Below are positions 26,612 to 35,585 of a stretch of DNA of 64,000 nucleotides, in pieces. How positions within the stretch are numbered: position 1 is the stretch's first letter; every line of letters begins with the position of its first letter. A model generated the notes under the pieces. It searched no databases and had not been told where the DNA came from. It saw nothing but the letters and a program-made list of their open reading frames with translations. Source of the DNA: JANWXD01 sp037446115 (GTDB lineage: Bacteria; Acidobacteriota; Terriglobia; Bryobacterales; Bryobacteraceae); the NCBI GenBank assembly GCA_037446115.1, contig JBBIJF010000023.1:1-64000 (forward strand). Reading direction: 5' to 3'. The position numbers and the translations under genes were made by a program.

Positions 26612-28623
26612 CAGAACACCTCGGCAAATGCTTCCTCAGCTTTCTGGACGAACACGAGCCGAAGTCCGCGGTAGACGTCGGGCGGAAACTCGCTCACCTC
26701 CCGTTCATTCTCCTTCGGTAAGACGACCACACGGCAACCGGCATCCCGAGCGGCAGCGATCTTCTGTGCCAGCCCGCCGACGCCAAGAATGTTGCCATGC
26801 AGCGTGATCTCGCCCGTAATGGCTACGTCGTTGCGAACCTTGCGGCGGGTGAGCGCCGAGATGATCCCTATGGCAAAGGCCAGTCCAGCCGAAGGGCCCT
26901 CTTTAGGCACTCCGCCCTGCAAGGCAAGTACGCTCAGGTCGTAGCCATCCCGCAACTCCGATACGATCTCGAGCGACCGGCGGCGGTGGTTGACATACTC
27001 GAAGGCCGCCTTCACGGATTCCTTCATCGCCTTACCCATCGAGCCGAGTCGGTTCAGGGCGCCGTGTCCTTTCTGAGCGAGCACCTCGATCAGCAGAATG
27101 GTTCCCGCCGCTTCGCCCGCCACGGCTAAGCTCACCACCACCCCCACTTGGGGAGACTCGGGAATGCGTAAGGCACGACGGCGGCTCCGTTCGGGTGGGG
27201 CGACCGGTTGGCGTCTTGCGCCAATCTCGAATTCGATCGTGTACTGGGGATATTCGCCCGGCGCCATGACGGAAAGCTGGTCTTTCACCCGCTGGCGCGC
27301 TTCAACGGCGTAGGAAACATAATCGGCAAGTTCCTCGTCGGTGGCGCTGCCGTCAGGATGAAGCAGCTTCATCAACCCGCGCACCATGCGGTAGATGGCT
27401 TCGGCGTCGCGCCCCTTGGCATGGTAAAGCCGGTAGCGAGTTGCCGGATCGATGGGCAGGAGCGTATTGCGTAAGAGGTGCAGCAGTTCCGCGAAATAGT
27501 CGAGCGTAAATCCGTACCCTTCGGCGAAGCTCTGATCCGTCAGCTTGGGGATCTCCCAGCCGGGTAGAAAACCGTGGATCCTTTCGAACAGTGCAGTGTC
27601 GACCATCTCTTCAGGCAGAGGCTCGAGAAGATGTTCGTACTTGGGATGGGGCAGGGTGCCTAGGACGTCGATGTTGCCGACGAAGACGATCGACGCTTCT
27701 CCCTTCACTTGGTATCGACCTAGGCTGAAATTGCCGTACTCCATGTAATCCTTCAAGATGGAGACGGTGGCGGTGGGGTCCTTGAACTCGGTGTGGGCAA
27801 TCTCGTCAAAAACAAGTGTGTCGAATTGCGCAACCAAGCCGGGCTTACCGGTGCCGGCATGGACAAAGAGCGCCGCCGGGCTGGCTCGTCCCCCGGAGAG
27901 CATATAAGTGTAATAGGACAGGTTCTTATAACCGTAGCTCTTGCCGGTCTCCCGCGGTCCCAGTTCAATCAGATGAACCATTCGCTCCGCCATAGGGACT
28001 AGGCGCAGCAGGATGAGGAGCTTTTGCCGCCAGTTATAGGCGGCGGGATTGAGACCCACAGTGTTCAGCAACAGCTCCACCCACTCGTCTCTCGTAAACC
28101 GCGAGCGCGTTTGCTGAAACTCTTTGATGTCGATTCTTCCGTGCTGAAAGGGCGTAAAATCGGTGAGGACGAGCGGCGTCACCTTCGACTTCCAGACCTG
28201 CTGTTCATCGTAGGAAAGCTCCGCAATGCCCCACATTCCTCCCATCAGGCGAGGGTACTTATTAATCAGGCCTTCACTGACGTGGATATAGCGCTCGTTA
28301 AGAGCGGCCAAAGATGCCCAATACTTGTCTTCGCTGGTTTCCAGCCGGACTTCTACACGGCCGATGAGCTCGAGCCTGCGCTTTTGCTTCAGTTGGTGCA
28401 GAAGGCGAGGAGCATCTGCCGGGGAGGCGTAGCTCTTGGCAAGCTTACGTCGGACCTCGGCAGTTTCCGCGTCAAAATCAACGCCCGGGCAGAATTGGTT
28501 GATCAGGTATTCGATCACGTAGCGGGGAAATTCCTTGAGGTCCGATAAACGAGTTCTCTTCTTTTCCACGGCCAAACGGCCGAAGGCTGCAATCACTTTT
28601 TCTTGGAAGGCTGCCTCAGCCAT
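26608..28623 (-). CDS. brxL: BrxL, AAA+ protein with Lon-like protease domain
   Basis: 671 residues. The Walker A loop GPRETGKSY is at 222-230 and the Walker B LVFDEIAH at 270-277. The C-terminal Lon-like domain keeps the dyad: Ser578 in KEGPSAG and Lys621 in GGLAQKIAAA, with the same 43-residue spacing as Lon. The N-terminal domain is the charged DNA-interacting part expected of BrxL. BrxL belongs to type 1 and type 4 BREX and is needed for phage restriction. The start overlaps the pglZ stop by 8 nt and the end overlaps the brxA-like start by 4 nt. Confidence 0.92.
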   Translation of the reverse strand: MAEAAFQEKVIAAFGRLAVEKKRTRLSDLKEFPRYVIEYLINQFCPGVDFDAETAEVRRKLAKSYASPADAPRLLHQLKQKRRLELIGRVEVRLETSEDKYWASLAALNERYIHVSEGLINKYPRLMGGMWGIAELSYDEQQVWKSKVTPLVLTDFTPFQHGRIDIKEFQQTRSRFTRDEWVELLLNTVGLNPAAYNWRQKLLILLRLVPMAERMVHLIELGPRETGKSYGYKNLSYYTYMLSGGRASPAALFVHAGTGKPGLVAQFDTLVFDEIAHTEFKDPTATVSILKDYMEYGNFSLGRYQVKGEASIVFVGNIDVLGTLPHPKYEHLLEPLPEEMVDTALFERIHGFLPGWEIPKLTDQSFAEGYGFTLDYFAELLHLLRNTLLPIDPATRYRLYHAKGRDAEAIYRMVRGLMKLLHPDGSATDEELADYVSYAVEARQRVKDQLSVMAPGEYPQYTIEFEIGARRQPVAPPERSRRRALRIPESPQVGVVVSLAVAGEAAGTILLIEVLAQKGHGALNRLGSMGKAMKESVKAAFEYVNHRRRSLEIVSELRDGYDLSVLALQGGVPKEGPSAGLAFAIGIISALTRRKVRNDVAITGEITLHGNILGVGGLAQKIAAARDAGCRVVVLPKENEREVSEFPPDVYRGLRLVFVQKAEEAFAEVFC

Positions 28624-31264
28624 CGCCCCACAACTTCTTCAGTTTCAGTTTGACCTCGTCCTCCGGCACGGGTGCCGGGGCGACATCCACGTCCAACGGT
28701 GCTTGCCCGACCAGATGCTCCCCCAGCCAGGCCTGGATCCTTAACTGTCGCCGCCCTGGTGATGACGGGAGGTACTTGAGGGTGTGGAGTCGGGGTGTGG
28801 TCTCGGCACCGGCCAGAAGGAGTGGTTCGACATCGGGGCAGTCTGCAGCTAGGCGAACTGGAGAGGCCAGCCGTCCGTCCGCGGAGACGCTGACCTGAAT
28901 CAGGGCCGCCTTGCCAACGACCACCTCCTCTCTCAAATTCACACTCAGGCGGATCCGCACCGGCGCCAGGCGGTGTCGTAGGAAAGCAAGCGGCACGACC
29001 AGCTCGGCCATGCTGATTCCGCCGTGCCGGTAATTCACGCTGGCTCTCCCAGCCGAGTTGTGAAGGTCTCGGCTCCGGAGGTGAAAGCCAGGACGCGGAA
29101 AGACGAAAAAGCCGGGCTTGTCGTGTCCCAAGATTCGTGCCGGAATCTGAAACAGGTGTCTTGCGCGTTGGTCCTCAACCCGAGCAGGGATCCAAGCGCT
29201 ACGATAGCCCACGGCGGTTGCATCGTCAAGAAAAACGGGGGAGCCACCCTCGCGGCGGTAGTGCCCGTGGTCCGCCGTCACAAAAACGAGTGTCTCTGGC
29301 CCGTTCTCTAGGAGTAAAGCGCGGACTTCGCGGACAAACGGTTGCAGTGCTGCGTCCATCGTGTTGCGATCCCAATCCGAACGATGCGAAAGCACGTCGG
29401 GGAAGTCAAACACGCCGGCTGAGGTCTTGCCATCGGCTGACCGAACCAAATACCGCATTCCGGTGCGCCTACTCGGAGCTTCCGCGAAATTGGCCGTAAT
29501 ACCGTGGACGCGTCGGAGTGTTTCGGCCAACATCCCCACTTCCTTCGCCCCGGGGCGGAGATCCCCCGGACGCTGGCCGGCAAAGAAGCACGCGCGGGAG
29601 ATGGCGGTTTCCGAAGGCAGCTCAGCGAGGCCCAGGACTTCCTCCACCTCATAATCCTGCTCGAGGGCAGGCCGGATGAGCCGGCGCCAAATGTCGAGGC
29701 GCATGCTGTCGATGACCAGGATGAGCGCCGGTTGGATCTTGCCTTCGGTCGTCCGCCGCCTGGGTCCAATGAAACGCTCATAAAACCATCTGGTTGTGAT
29801 CGCCTGGGCCGGGACTAGTTCGGAATAGCGAACTTCCAGCAGCCTCCCAAATTCGAAGTCTAGATCATCACGTATGCGACCGGCCCGATTCATCAAGTCG
29901 CGGGAGGCGCGAACGTCAGAATTCCAACGTTGCTCAAAGCCCGGGGCAAATGCCCATTCCCGGCGCGCGGGACCTTCGATGTCGACAATCAAACCATTGA
30001 GTTCCCCCAACAGCGAATCTATGCGATAAGCCTCCCTCTGGTCGTAAACATCGAAGAAGTGCTGGAGCGTGAGTTCTCGTGGCGGGGTCAACCGAATGTG
30101 ATCCAGAGCTTGTTTTGCGGCTTGCACGACCTGTTCGAGCGCCCGGGTGGTTTCCCGAAACTGGGGGACCAGCTTAGTAAGGGAGAACTCGTCAGCGTCC
30201 CCGCTAACGGTGACGGGGGCGAGTCGGGGAACGGGCGTACTGACCACGAGTTGTTTGAGTTTCGTCGAAAATCGTTCGCGTTCCCAAAACAGCCGAGCAC
30301 ACTCGGGATCGTCCAAACCAAGCCTAGCATGTAAGTGCTGCGAGAACGCCCCCGTGAGGAGGTCTTCGAAGCGCGGGACCTCTTCTGTGATGAACCAGGA
30401 AGGGGCTTCGGAGACCTGCATCGCGGGGCAATCCGAATAGCCTGCCAAGGCGGGAGAGAGCAAGGGCAAGAGCTGGCCCGGCTCCTCCAGCTCGGGCGGC
30501 TGAGTGTGCTGACTGAAAATGATCAGCGCCACCACTGCCTGACGGGCCGTGTCAGAATTCGGTCCGAATAAATCGCCGAGCGGCCGCGGCAGCAATGCCA
30601 GACGCTCACGGATTTCTTCAATCTCACGGTGATTGAAGAACTTGGCAAGATTCCGCCACTTTTCCTGCCCGTGGAATGCAAGTTCAAGGGCCAACATTGG
30701 ATCAGTAAGGCCCACTAAATCAATCCCGAGGGCGGCGCTGGCCCCGACCAGCAAAAGATCCTGCGAGGTGAGAGCCTTTCCGGAGTCCCGGTAGCTCTTA
30801 AACGCCGCAACGAACCCTTCAGGATCCGTCCGGGCTAACTCCTCGTAAGGGTAGATGTTCACCTCCGGCGGCCAGCCAGTGTCTTCGGTCGCGTAAACGA
30901 GGAAGTCGCGGATGGTGGGACGGAACCGAGCGTCTTTGTCAACCAGGGGCTTCCAGTCGGGTGCTTTGAGCGGAATCAGATCACTGGGCTTGGCATCTGT
31001 CGGCGCCAGATGGGGTTCGCGAAGCCGATAGGACTGGTCAATGAGAACGAGCCTGGCGCTCGTCGGCGACCAGGCTGCCAAGGCCTTACGGAGAGACCAA
31101 GCGTTGTCGACAACTACGACCGGCACTTTGCTGAGAGTCAGCTTGGACCTGAGAGACTCAGCTTCACTCTCGGAAATGAGCCGATATGGATCCTCGACCC
31201 AGACCAGGCGGCGGTACGTTGCCAGGGCTTCCACGTGCTGGCGTGCCCACTCGGATGGGTACAT
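28616..31264 (-). CDS. pglZ: PglZ alkaline-phosphatase-like BREX protein
   Basis: 882 residues and the first gene of the defence operon. The PglZ domain is clear: LVIDSMRLDIW at about 516-526 (first metal-binding Asp), ETAISRACFF with the nucleophile threonine region, VTADHGHY near 664, and the signature HGGISMAELVVPL near 745. The N-terminal half is helical; a C-terminal Ig-like beta segment ends in DEVKLKLKKLWG. PglZ is the one component common to all BREX types. ATG 31264 has no strong ribosome site. The decayed region 31265-32871 lies upstream. Confidence 0.93.
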   Translation of the reverse strand: MYPSEWARQHVEALATYRRLVWVEDPYRLISESEAESLRSKLTLSKVPVVVVDNAWSLRKALAAWSPTSARLVLIDQSYRLREPHLAPTDAKPSDLIPLKAPDWKPLVDKDARFRPTIRDFLVYATEDTGWPPEVNIYPYEELARTDPEGFVAAFKSYRDSGKALTSQDLLLVGASAALGIDLVGLTDPMLALELAFHGQEKWRNLAKFFNHREIEEIRERLALLPRPLGDLFGPNSDTARQAVVALIIFSQHTQPPELEEPGQLLPLLSPALAGYSDCPAMQVSEAPSWFITEEVPRFEDLLTGAFSQHLHARLGLDDPECARLFWERERFSTKLKQLVVSTPVPRLAPVTVSGDADEFSLTKLVPQFRETTRALEQVVQAAKQALDHIRLTPPRELTLQHFFDVYDQREAYRIDSLLGELNGLIVDIEGPARREWAFAPGFEQRWNSDVRASRDLMNRAGRIRDDLDFEFGRLLEVRYSELVPAQAITTRWFYERFIGPRRRTTEGKIQPALILVIDSMRLDIWRRLIRPALEQDYEVEEVLGLAELPSETAISRACFFAGQRPGDLRPGAKEVGMLAETLRRVHGITANFAEAPSRRTGMRYLVRSADGKTSAGVFDFPDVLSHRSDWDRNTMDAALQPFVREVRALLLENGPETLVFVTADHGHYRREGGSPVFLDDATAVGYRSAWIPARVEDQRARHLFQIPARILGHDKPGFFVFPRPGFHLRSRDLHNSAGRASVNYRHGGISMAELVVPLAFLRHRLAPVRIRLSVNLREEVVVGKAALIQVSVSADGRLASPVRLAADCPDVEPLLLAGAETTPRLHTLKYLPSSPGRRQLRIQAWLGEHLVGQAPLDVDVAPAPVPEDEVKLKLKKLWGDG

Positions 31265-32871
31265 ACCCTATTTCAGGAACATTCTCACTCAATGGGCATA
31301 CGCAGGCAACAGGGGTCCCACTTCAAACCGCCTGAACCCCGGTGGGATTCTCGCAGCGAGATGAAAAAACTGGGAACCGCGCGGCGGCGCTCCTGTGCGG
31401 ACGCTCAGGCGGCTTGCGGCGGGAGACGCGGCAACCACCTGCACTAACAGGTCGCTGAAATACGGCCCATGAATTAATCCGAAATGCCCTTCGATTTGTT
31501 GGTCGGGGTCTGAAAATTCCAACCGCAGTCTTCTCGCCGCCCGCTGAGGGCGCGACTCAGGCCCGGCGGAACGCCGTTTGCCTTCCCGGGGCGCTCTTCA
31601 CGCAGTCGCCGCCATCCGGTTCCTCAGCCGCACCAGATCGTAAGCCGCCGCGGCCAGGGTCACCATCCATGGTGATGTCAAGCTGCCTGTGTGAAAACCC
31701 GGAGAGTGCGGTTGTTCCATTCTCAATTGATTAGGCCTTTGCACGATCGAGTCGGTCATGCGGCCCACAATGGGCACGTTGGCCAAGGACAGCACGCACC
31801 GGGTGCACCGTCGAACCTTCGACAAGCACCCCTTCGATCACGTTCGTCCGCAACTGTCGGCTCCCATCGTGGCCCACCTCGTAGGCCGTCAGCTGGGGAC
31901 ATCAACATCTTGACGCGCTTGCAGCCGGCTGCCCGCCAGCTCGTCACCTCGTCCCGGGACTGACTCCAACCAGATGGATATCTCCGAAGACTGCGAGGCC
32001 CTATGATCGACGACAAGGCGACTGCTGCTCCCGAAAGCCCGTCAAGTCCTCGCCTTCGTCAGCCCCACTGCGGGCCGACGCTCCGACCTAGTCTACCGTT
32101 ATGGGCCGTAGCGGCCTTTTAACGGCCCTGAGAACCCCGGGGACGATGCAGAAGTCTTCCCCGCCTCCGATCGTTTGCCAGAATCTTGCCAAAGGTGTGC
32201 CAAAAAGCTCTGGCGGAGCGATCCCGACCCGGATTTCCGGCCTTGTGCTCCGCAAACTGGTTTCCACGGGCGGCGAAGCTGGTCGCAGGCGGCCTTGATA
32301 ATCCCCGAGTAAGTTAGGTTTTGGCCCGTGGCAGCAGGACCCGATCGACGGTGATGCCCTTGACGTAACTGGCTTGCCCGTTCGACAGTGGAAGTAAGCC
32401 GATGCCAGGATCGCCCACAGCTGTGGAATCCGTAGCCCTCGAGGGTGAGCGTGTGGGCAGCGTTGTCGGGAACACGGAACGGGCAGACGCAGCTTGCGGG
32501 AAAGCCAGCCGACCGACAGGGTCCCTGGTCTTGTGGTTAGATCCCGCGACGCAGGAGCTGGTCCGCGGCATGGAGCCAGTTCGTCGGTCAATGGCCGAAA
32601 AGGAAACCCAAGCGAGTTTGCTTGTTGCTGGGCGTCATCGGCTGGCTGGACAGTGGCGGCAAGAGGAGTCGACGCCGGAAAGTGCGCCAAGCCCGACGCC
32701 GGCCAGTTCGTGCCGACCAACGCACGAGGCCGCCGGTTCAAGGGAGCCTCGGACGATCGGCTCGTAAACGCCGCTCACTGAGGCCGTCCTCGTCCCCGGT
32801 CGTGGCTGCCCCATCCGAGCAGGCCGCAACGAAGTCCCAGCGCATCCTGACGGGTCTCGCTCGTGCTCGCA
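31265..32871. other. Decayed 1.6-kb region at the right end of the island
   Basis: No credible gene. Every open frame is short and unlike known proteins except the transposase fragment described separately. A minus-strand frame around 31720-31900 reads like coding text (LRTNVIEGVLVEGSTVHPV) without a start, and one at 32313-32440 ends VDRVLLPRAKT; I cannot place either. The promoter of pglZ should lie at the left edge of this stretch, but no confident box was found. Confidence 0.6.
31444..31680 (-). pseudogene. Transposase 3' remnant with insertion-sequence end
   Basis: A minus-strand frame ends WMVTLAAAAYDLVRLRNRM followed by a stop at 31598. That text is typical of the C-terminus of IS5/IS1182-like DDE transposases (FTLAAAAYNLVRMR type). 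About 150 nt downstream, CTAACAGGTCGCTGAAATA (read on + from 31445) looks like an insertion-sequence terminal repeat. The rest of the transposase and the other end are not recognisable. Confidence 0.6.
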
Positions 32872-32926
32872 GCGCCGCATTCGCACGCCCTCCGGCTCCG
32901 GCCCGGACGCCGTCTGGCTGCTTTAG
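32872..32926 (+). repeat. Right 55-bp direct repeat bounding the island (attR-like)
   Basis: A copy of the propeller gene's last 55 bases, 54 of 55 identical to 16700-16754, but with no propeller gene in front of it. The TTAG at its end also provides the TAA stop of the minus-strand metallophosphoesterase gene, so this copy is joined to the original chromosomal flank. Confidence 0.9.
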
Positions 32927-33891
32927 GCCTCCCGGCCCACCGTGGCCAGTTGCAGCACGACGACCTCGGGCGGACAGTTGAACCGCACCGGGAGCATCGA
33001 GCAGCCGACGCCGGCGCTGGTGTAACCTTGCATGGCGCCGTGGCGCCACAGACCGGCTGCGTATGCCTTCGGGCAGCGGGCGTTGACCAGCGGCGCCACG
33101 CCCCCGGGAAGGCGGATCTGTCCCCAGTGCGTGTGCCCGCACAAGTAGAGGTGGAACCCGGCGCGGGCCGCTTCCTCGTACAGCTCCGGCGAATGGGCCA
33201 GCAAAATGCGGAATGCCTCAGGCGCGCCTCCGGCGGCGCGTGCCAGATCGTCGCAGCCGTAGTAATGGGGATCGTCCACTCCCGCCAGCCACACGCCGTC
33301 TTCGAGCAGCGTTCCCTCGTTGACCAGAAGCCGGATGCCGATTCCCTCCAGGGCCGCAGCCATATCGGCGCCGTCGTGATTGCCCAGGATTGCGTAAATG
33401 CCGAGGCGCGAACGGATCGCACGGACGACCTTTTCCATGCGGGGAACGACGCGCTCCCAGGGCCCCTCGACTTCGAAGCGGTAATCGCCCGTCAACACGC
33501 ACACATCGCAGGGCAGCAGCGGCAGCCGTTGCGCAAGCACTTCGGCCAGCCCCTCCACGCCGTCAATGTGAAAATCGCTCAAGTGAAGTACCCGGAACGG
33601 ATTCGACGCAGGCGGCAGCGCCGGACATTGCAGCTGAAGCTTTCGTATGACGGGGCGGCATGCGTTCTCGAGACCTCGGCGGTACAAGCCGGCCGCCCGC
33701 AACAGCCACTTCAAAACCGGGGCCAGGGCGCGGTCATGGCGGAGCAGGAAATCGCCGCGGCCGTGTGCGCGCTTTCCCTTGTGGTGCAGGGCTTCGATCG
33801 CCCGCCGGCAGGCGAGCCGCTCTTCGAGCTCCCGCAGGCGCTGCTCGCTCGCCGCCACCGCTTTTTCGCAATCGCCCGACACGCCGTTCAC
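32923..33891 (-). CDS. Calcineurin-like metallophosphoesterase
   Basis: 322 residues. All metal-binding blocks of the family are present in order: LSDFHID, LTGDYR, ILGNHDG, LLAHSPE and CGHTHWGQ. It therefore hydrolyses a phosphoester with a two-metal centre; its relatives include YkuE-like lipid phosphatases, but the substrate is unknown. An N-terminal helical part of about 90 residues, basic and possibly membrane-associated, precedes the catalytic domain. GTG 33891 is the earliest start and is uncertain. The stop lies inside the right direct repeat. Confidence 0.88.
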   Translation of the reverse strand: MNGVSGDCEKAVAASEQRLRELEERLACRRAIEALHHKGKRAHGRGDFLLRHDRALAPVLKWLLRAAGLYRRGLENACRPVIRKLQLQCPALPPASNPFRVLHLSDFHIDGVEGLAEVLAQRLPLLPCDVCVLTGDYRFEVEGPWERVVPRMEKVVRAIRSRLGIYAILGNHDGADMAAALEGIGIRLLVNEGTLLEDGVWLAGVDDPHYYGCDDLARAAGGAPEAFRILLAHSPELYEEAARAGFHLYLCGHTHWGQIRLPGGVAPLVNARCPKAYAAGLWRHGAMQGYTSAGVGCSMLPVRFNCPPEVVVLQLATVGREA

Positions 33892-34024
33892 AACCGCTTC
33901 AACCCAACCTAAAACCCCTTGCGGGACGCTTACAAGTTATTGTCCGCCAAATTGTTGGCCCTTGCCGCATCCTGCCCGGACGCGACCGGCACGGCTGAGG
34001 CACGCCCGCAAGCTGCTGCTAGCA

Positions 34025-34030
34025 TATTAT
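34025..34030 (+). promoter_or_regulatory. -10-like box TATTAT ahead of the HU/TIR genes
   Basis: TATTAT ends only 4 nt before ATG 34035 and no ribosome site is present. If real, the HU-like mRNA would be leaderless or nearly so. No clear -35 box. Confidence 0.4.
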
Positions 34031-34034
34031 CGGC

Positions 34035-34253
34035 ATGAAAAAGGCAGAACTGGCCCGAAAGATCGCCCGGCAGGCCAAGCTCAGCGACGCCGTCGCCGCC
34101 GACCAGCTGGACCGTGTGCTCCACCGGATTCTCAAGGAGCTCAAAAAGGGACGCACCGTCCGACTGCCCGGACTCGGCACGCTCACTCCGGGCCGCACGC
34201 CGGGGTTCCGCTTCACCCCGCTCAAGGACGCCGGCGGTGCAAAGAAACGTTGA
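34035..34253 (+). CDS. Small HU/IHF-like DNA-binding protein
   Basis: 72 residues, slightly shorter than the usual 90. It begins MKKAELARKIARQAKLS and shows the HU pattern of two helices followed by a beta arm start (LKKGRTVRLPGLGTLTP). The arm and C-terminal helix are cut short, so DNA contact may differ from classical HU. The 3' end overlaps the TIR gene by 17 nt. The pairing suggests the two proteins work together, perhaps as a heterodimer, since the TIR protein also begins with an HU-like segment. Confidence 0.75.
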   Translation: MKKAELARKIARQAKLSDAVAADQLDRVLHRILKELKKGRTVRLPGLGTLTPGRTPGFRFTPLKDAGGAKKR

Positions 34254-34794
34254 ACAGGTCGCCCGGGTACTTGCGGACTGTCTCCGCAAAGGCTACACCG
34301 TGGACATTGACGGCCTCGGTGTGTTTCGCCCGGCCTCCGGCGGCTACGAGTTTTACCCCCACACCGCCCCCAAGGTCTTTCTGGCCTACGTCCGAGAGGA
34401 CCTTGCGCAAGTCGAACGGCTTTATCGCGCGCTGCGGCGCAGGGGCTTCGATCCGTGGCTTGACCGGAAAAAACTGCTCCCGGGTCAGGACTGGCCGCGC
34501 GCCATCCAGCGCGCCATCGAGCTGGCGGACTTCTTCGTAGCCTGCTTTTCCACGCGCTCGGTGCGCAAGCGCGGCGAATTTCACTCGGAGCTTCGCTTTG
34601 CGCTGGAGTGCGCTCGCCGGCTCCCCCTCGATGAGGTTTATTTCCTTCCCGTCCGCCTGGATGATTGCCCCGTACCCGCGCGGATCGCGCGCGAGATTCA
34701 ATACGTGGATCTGTTCCCGGACTGGAATACCGGCGTGGCGCGTTTGGTCGCAGCGCTGCACGGGGCGGCGGGACGGCGCCGCAAGGCCGCCTGA
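34237..34794 (+). CDS. HU-like segment fused to a TIR domain
   Basis: 185 residues from GTG 34237, which overlaps the HU-like gene. Residues 1-40 resemble half of an HU protein (VARVLADCLRKGYTVDIDGLGVF, given here only in part of its length as RVLADCLRKGY and DIDGLGVF). From about 46 a TIR domain follows: KVFLAYVRED, FDPWLDRKKLLPGQDW, then FHSELRFALE with the glutamate position used by TIR NADases, and PVRLDDCPVP. Bacterial TIR proteins often deplete NAD on infection; some only scaffold. I know no described HU-TIR fusion, so the function is open. Confidence 0.8.
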   Translation: MQRNVEQVARVLADCLRKGYTVDIDGLGVFRPASGGYEFYPHTAPKVFLAYVREDLAQVERLYRALRRRGFDPWLDRKKLLPGQDWPRAIQRAIELADFFVACFSTRSVRKRGEFHSELRFALECARRLPLDEVYFLPVRLDDCPVPARIAREIQYVDLFPDWNTGVARLVAALHGAAGRRRKAA

Positions 34795-34886
34795 GAAGCT
34801 GCTGCAACCCTCCTTCTCCGGCGCGGGCTTCCTCGAGCGGTAGCCTCCCGGCCGGCCAACGTCGCCACCCAAGCCGACATCCCTCC

Positions 34887-35585
34887 TCAGCGCGGCGCTT
34901 TCTCCAACCGCAGCCGTCCAAACGCCTCCGGCACGTGATAGCTCGGCGCGCCGGTGGGCCGCCATGCGATGAAGACGCGTTGCGGCGGCGGACCCTGGAT
35001 GCGGTAAAAATTGATGCGCATCTCCAGCCCCGGCTCGGGCTTGCGGCGGTCTATGGCCGCGAGGGGAATCTTCATCTCCCCGTACCAGATCTTGCGTGCC
35101 GGATCCACGCGGGCTTTCACCTGAAAGCCCGAATTCCATCGCCAGCCGCCCTCCGGCTTCGGGTTGTCCCGGTCAATGTCGAGATCCACCCACTCGCCCT
35201 GGGGCGAAACCTGAAATTCCTTGTACTGCCGGATGTTGGTAAAGTCCGTGCCGATGAAAACCTCGGCCACGTCCCATTCCCACAGCTTGTTGGTTTCTTC
35301 CTTCGTCGTCGGATTCGGCTTCAGATACAACTGCTCATACGGGCAGATGAAAAGGAAATAGAGGTGTCGCTCGGTCCAGCGGGATCGGATCTCGGTGCGG
35401 TGCCCCGGAGCCGGCTCCCCGCGCGGACCGCGTTCGGCCAACACGCCCGGGATGTCCTTCCAAGCCGGGCTGTCAGGGTCGGCTGTGAGATCAAAGTCCT
35501 CGGCGCTGAAATAGCTGGCAATGACGTCCGGCCGTTGCGCCGAGGCGATCGCGCACAGAAGAATAAGAAACAACCAGATCTTCAT
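34887..35585 (-). CDS. Exported CBM9-like carbohydrate-binding protein
   Basis: 232 residues. ATG 35585 is chosen because GGAGGGG lies just upstream and a clean signal peptide follows (MKIWLFLILLCAIASAQ). The mature part has the pattern of CBM9-like/DOMON-like domains: SPAWKDIPGV, then RWTERHLYFLFICPY, WDVAEVFIG and MKIPLAAID. Such single-domain proteins are frequent in Acidobacteriota and usually bind sugars; the ligand is unknown. Divergent from the esterase gene. Confidence 0.8.
   Translation of the reverse strand: MKIWLFLILLCAIASAQRPDVIASYFSAEDFDLTADPDSPAWKDIPGVLAERGPRGEPAPGHRTEIRSRWTERHLYFLFICPYEQLYLKPNPTTKEETNKLWEWDVAEVFIGTDFTNIRQYKEFQVSPQGEWVDLDIDRDNPKPEGGWRWNSGFQVKARVDPARKIWYGEMKIPLAAIDRRKPEPGLEMRINFYRIQGPPPQRVFIAWRPTGAPSYHVPEAFGRLRLEKAPR

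Larger units (their letters stand above)
16755..32926. mobile_element. Putative genomic island with BREX-like defence genes
   Basis: About 16.2 kb between the two copies of the 55-bp repeat, counting the right copy. Removing it restores a compact ancestral junction in which the propeller gene and the metallophosphoesterase gene converge with overlapping stop codons. All clear genes inside are on the minus strand and belong to one defence-type set. No integrase, relaxase or replication gene is visible, so the element is either a fixed remnant or moved with an enzyme in trans. The right 1.6 kb is decayed and holds a transposase fragment. Boundaries are seen directly; mobility is inferred. Confidence 0.75.

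Noticed and set aside
32088..32741. 217-codon minus-strand frame in the decayed region
   Set aside because: Composition is typical of GC-driven noise, with no start context or recognisable motif.
16755..32926. The island as a prophage
   Set aside because: No capsid, terminase, portal, tail or lysis gene is present; all recognised genes are defence-type.
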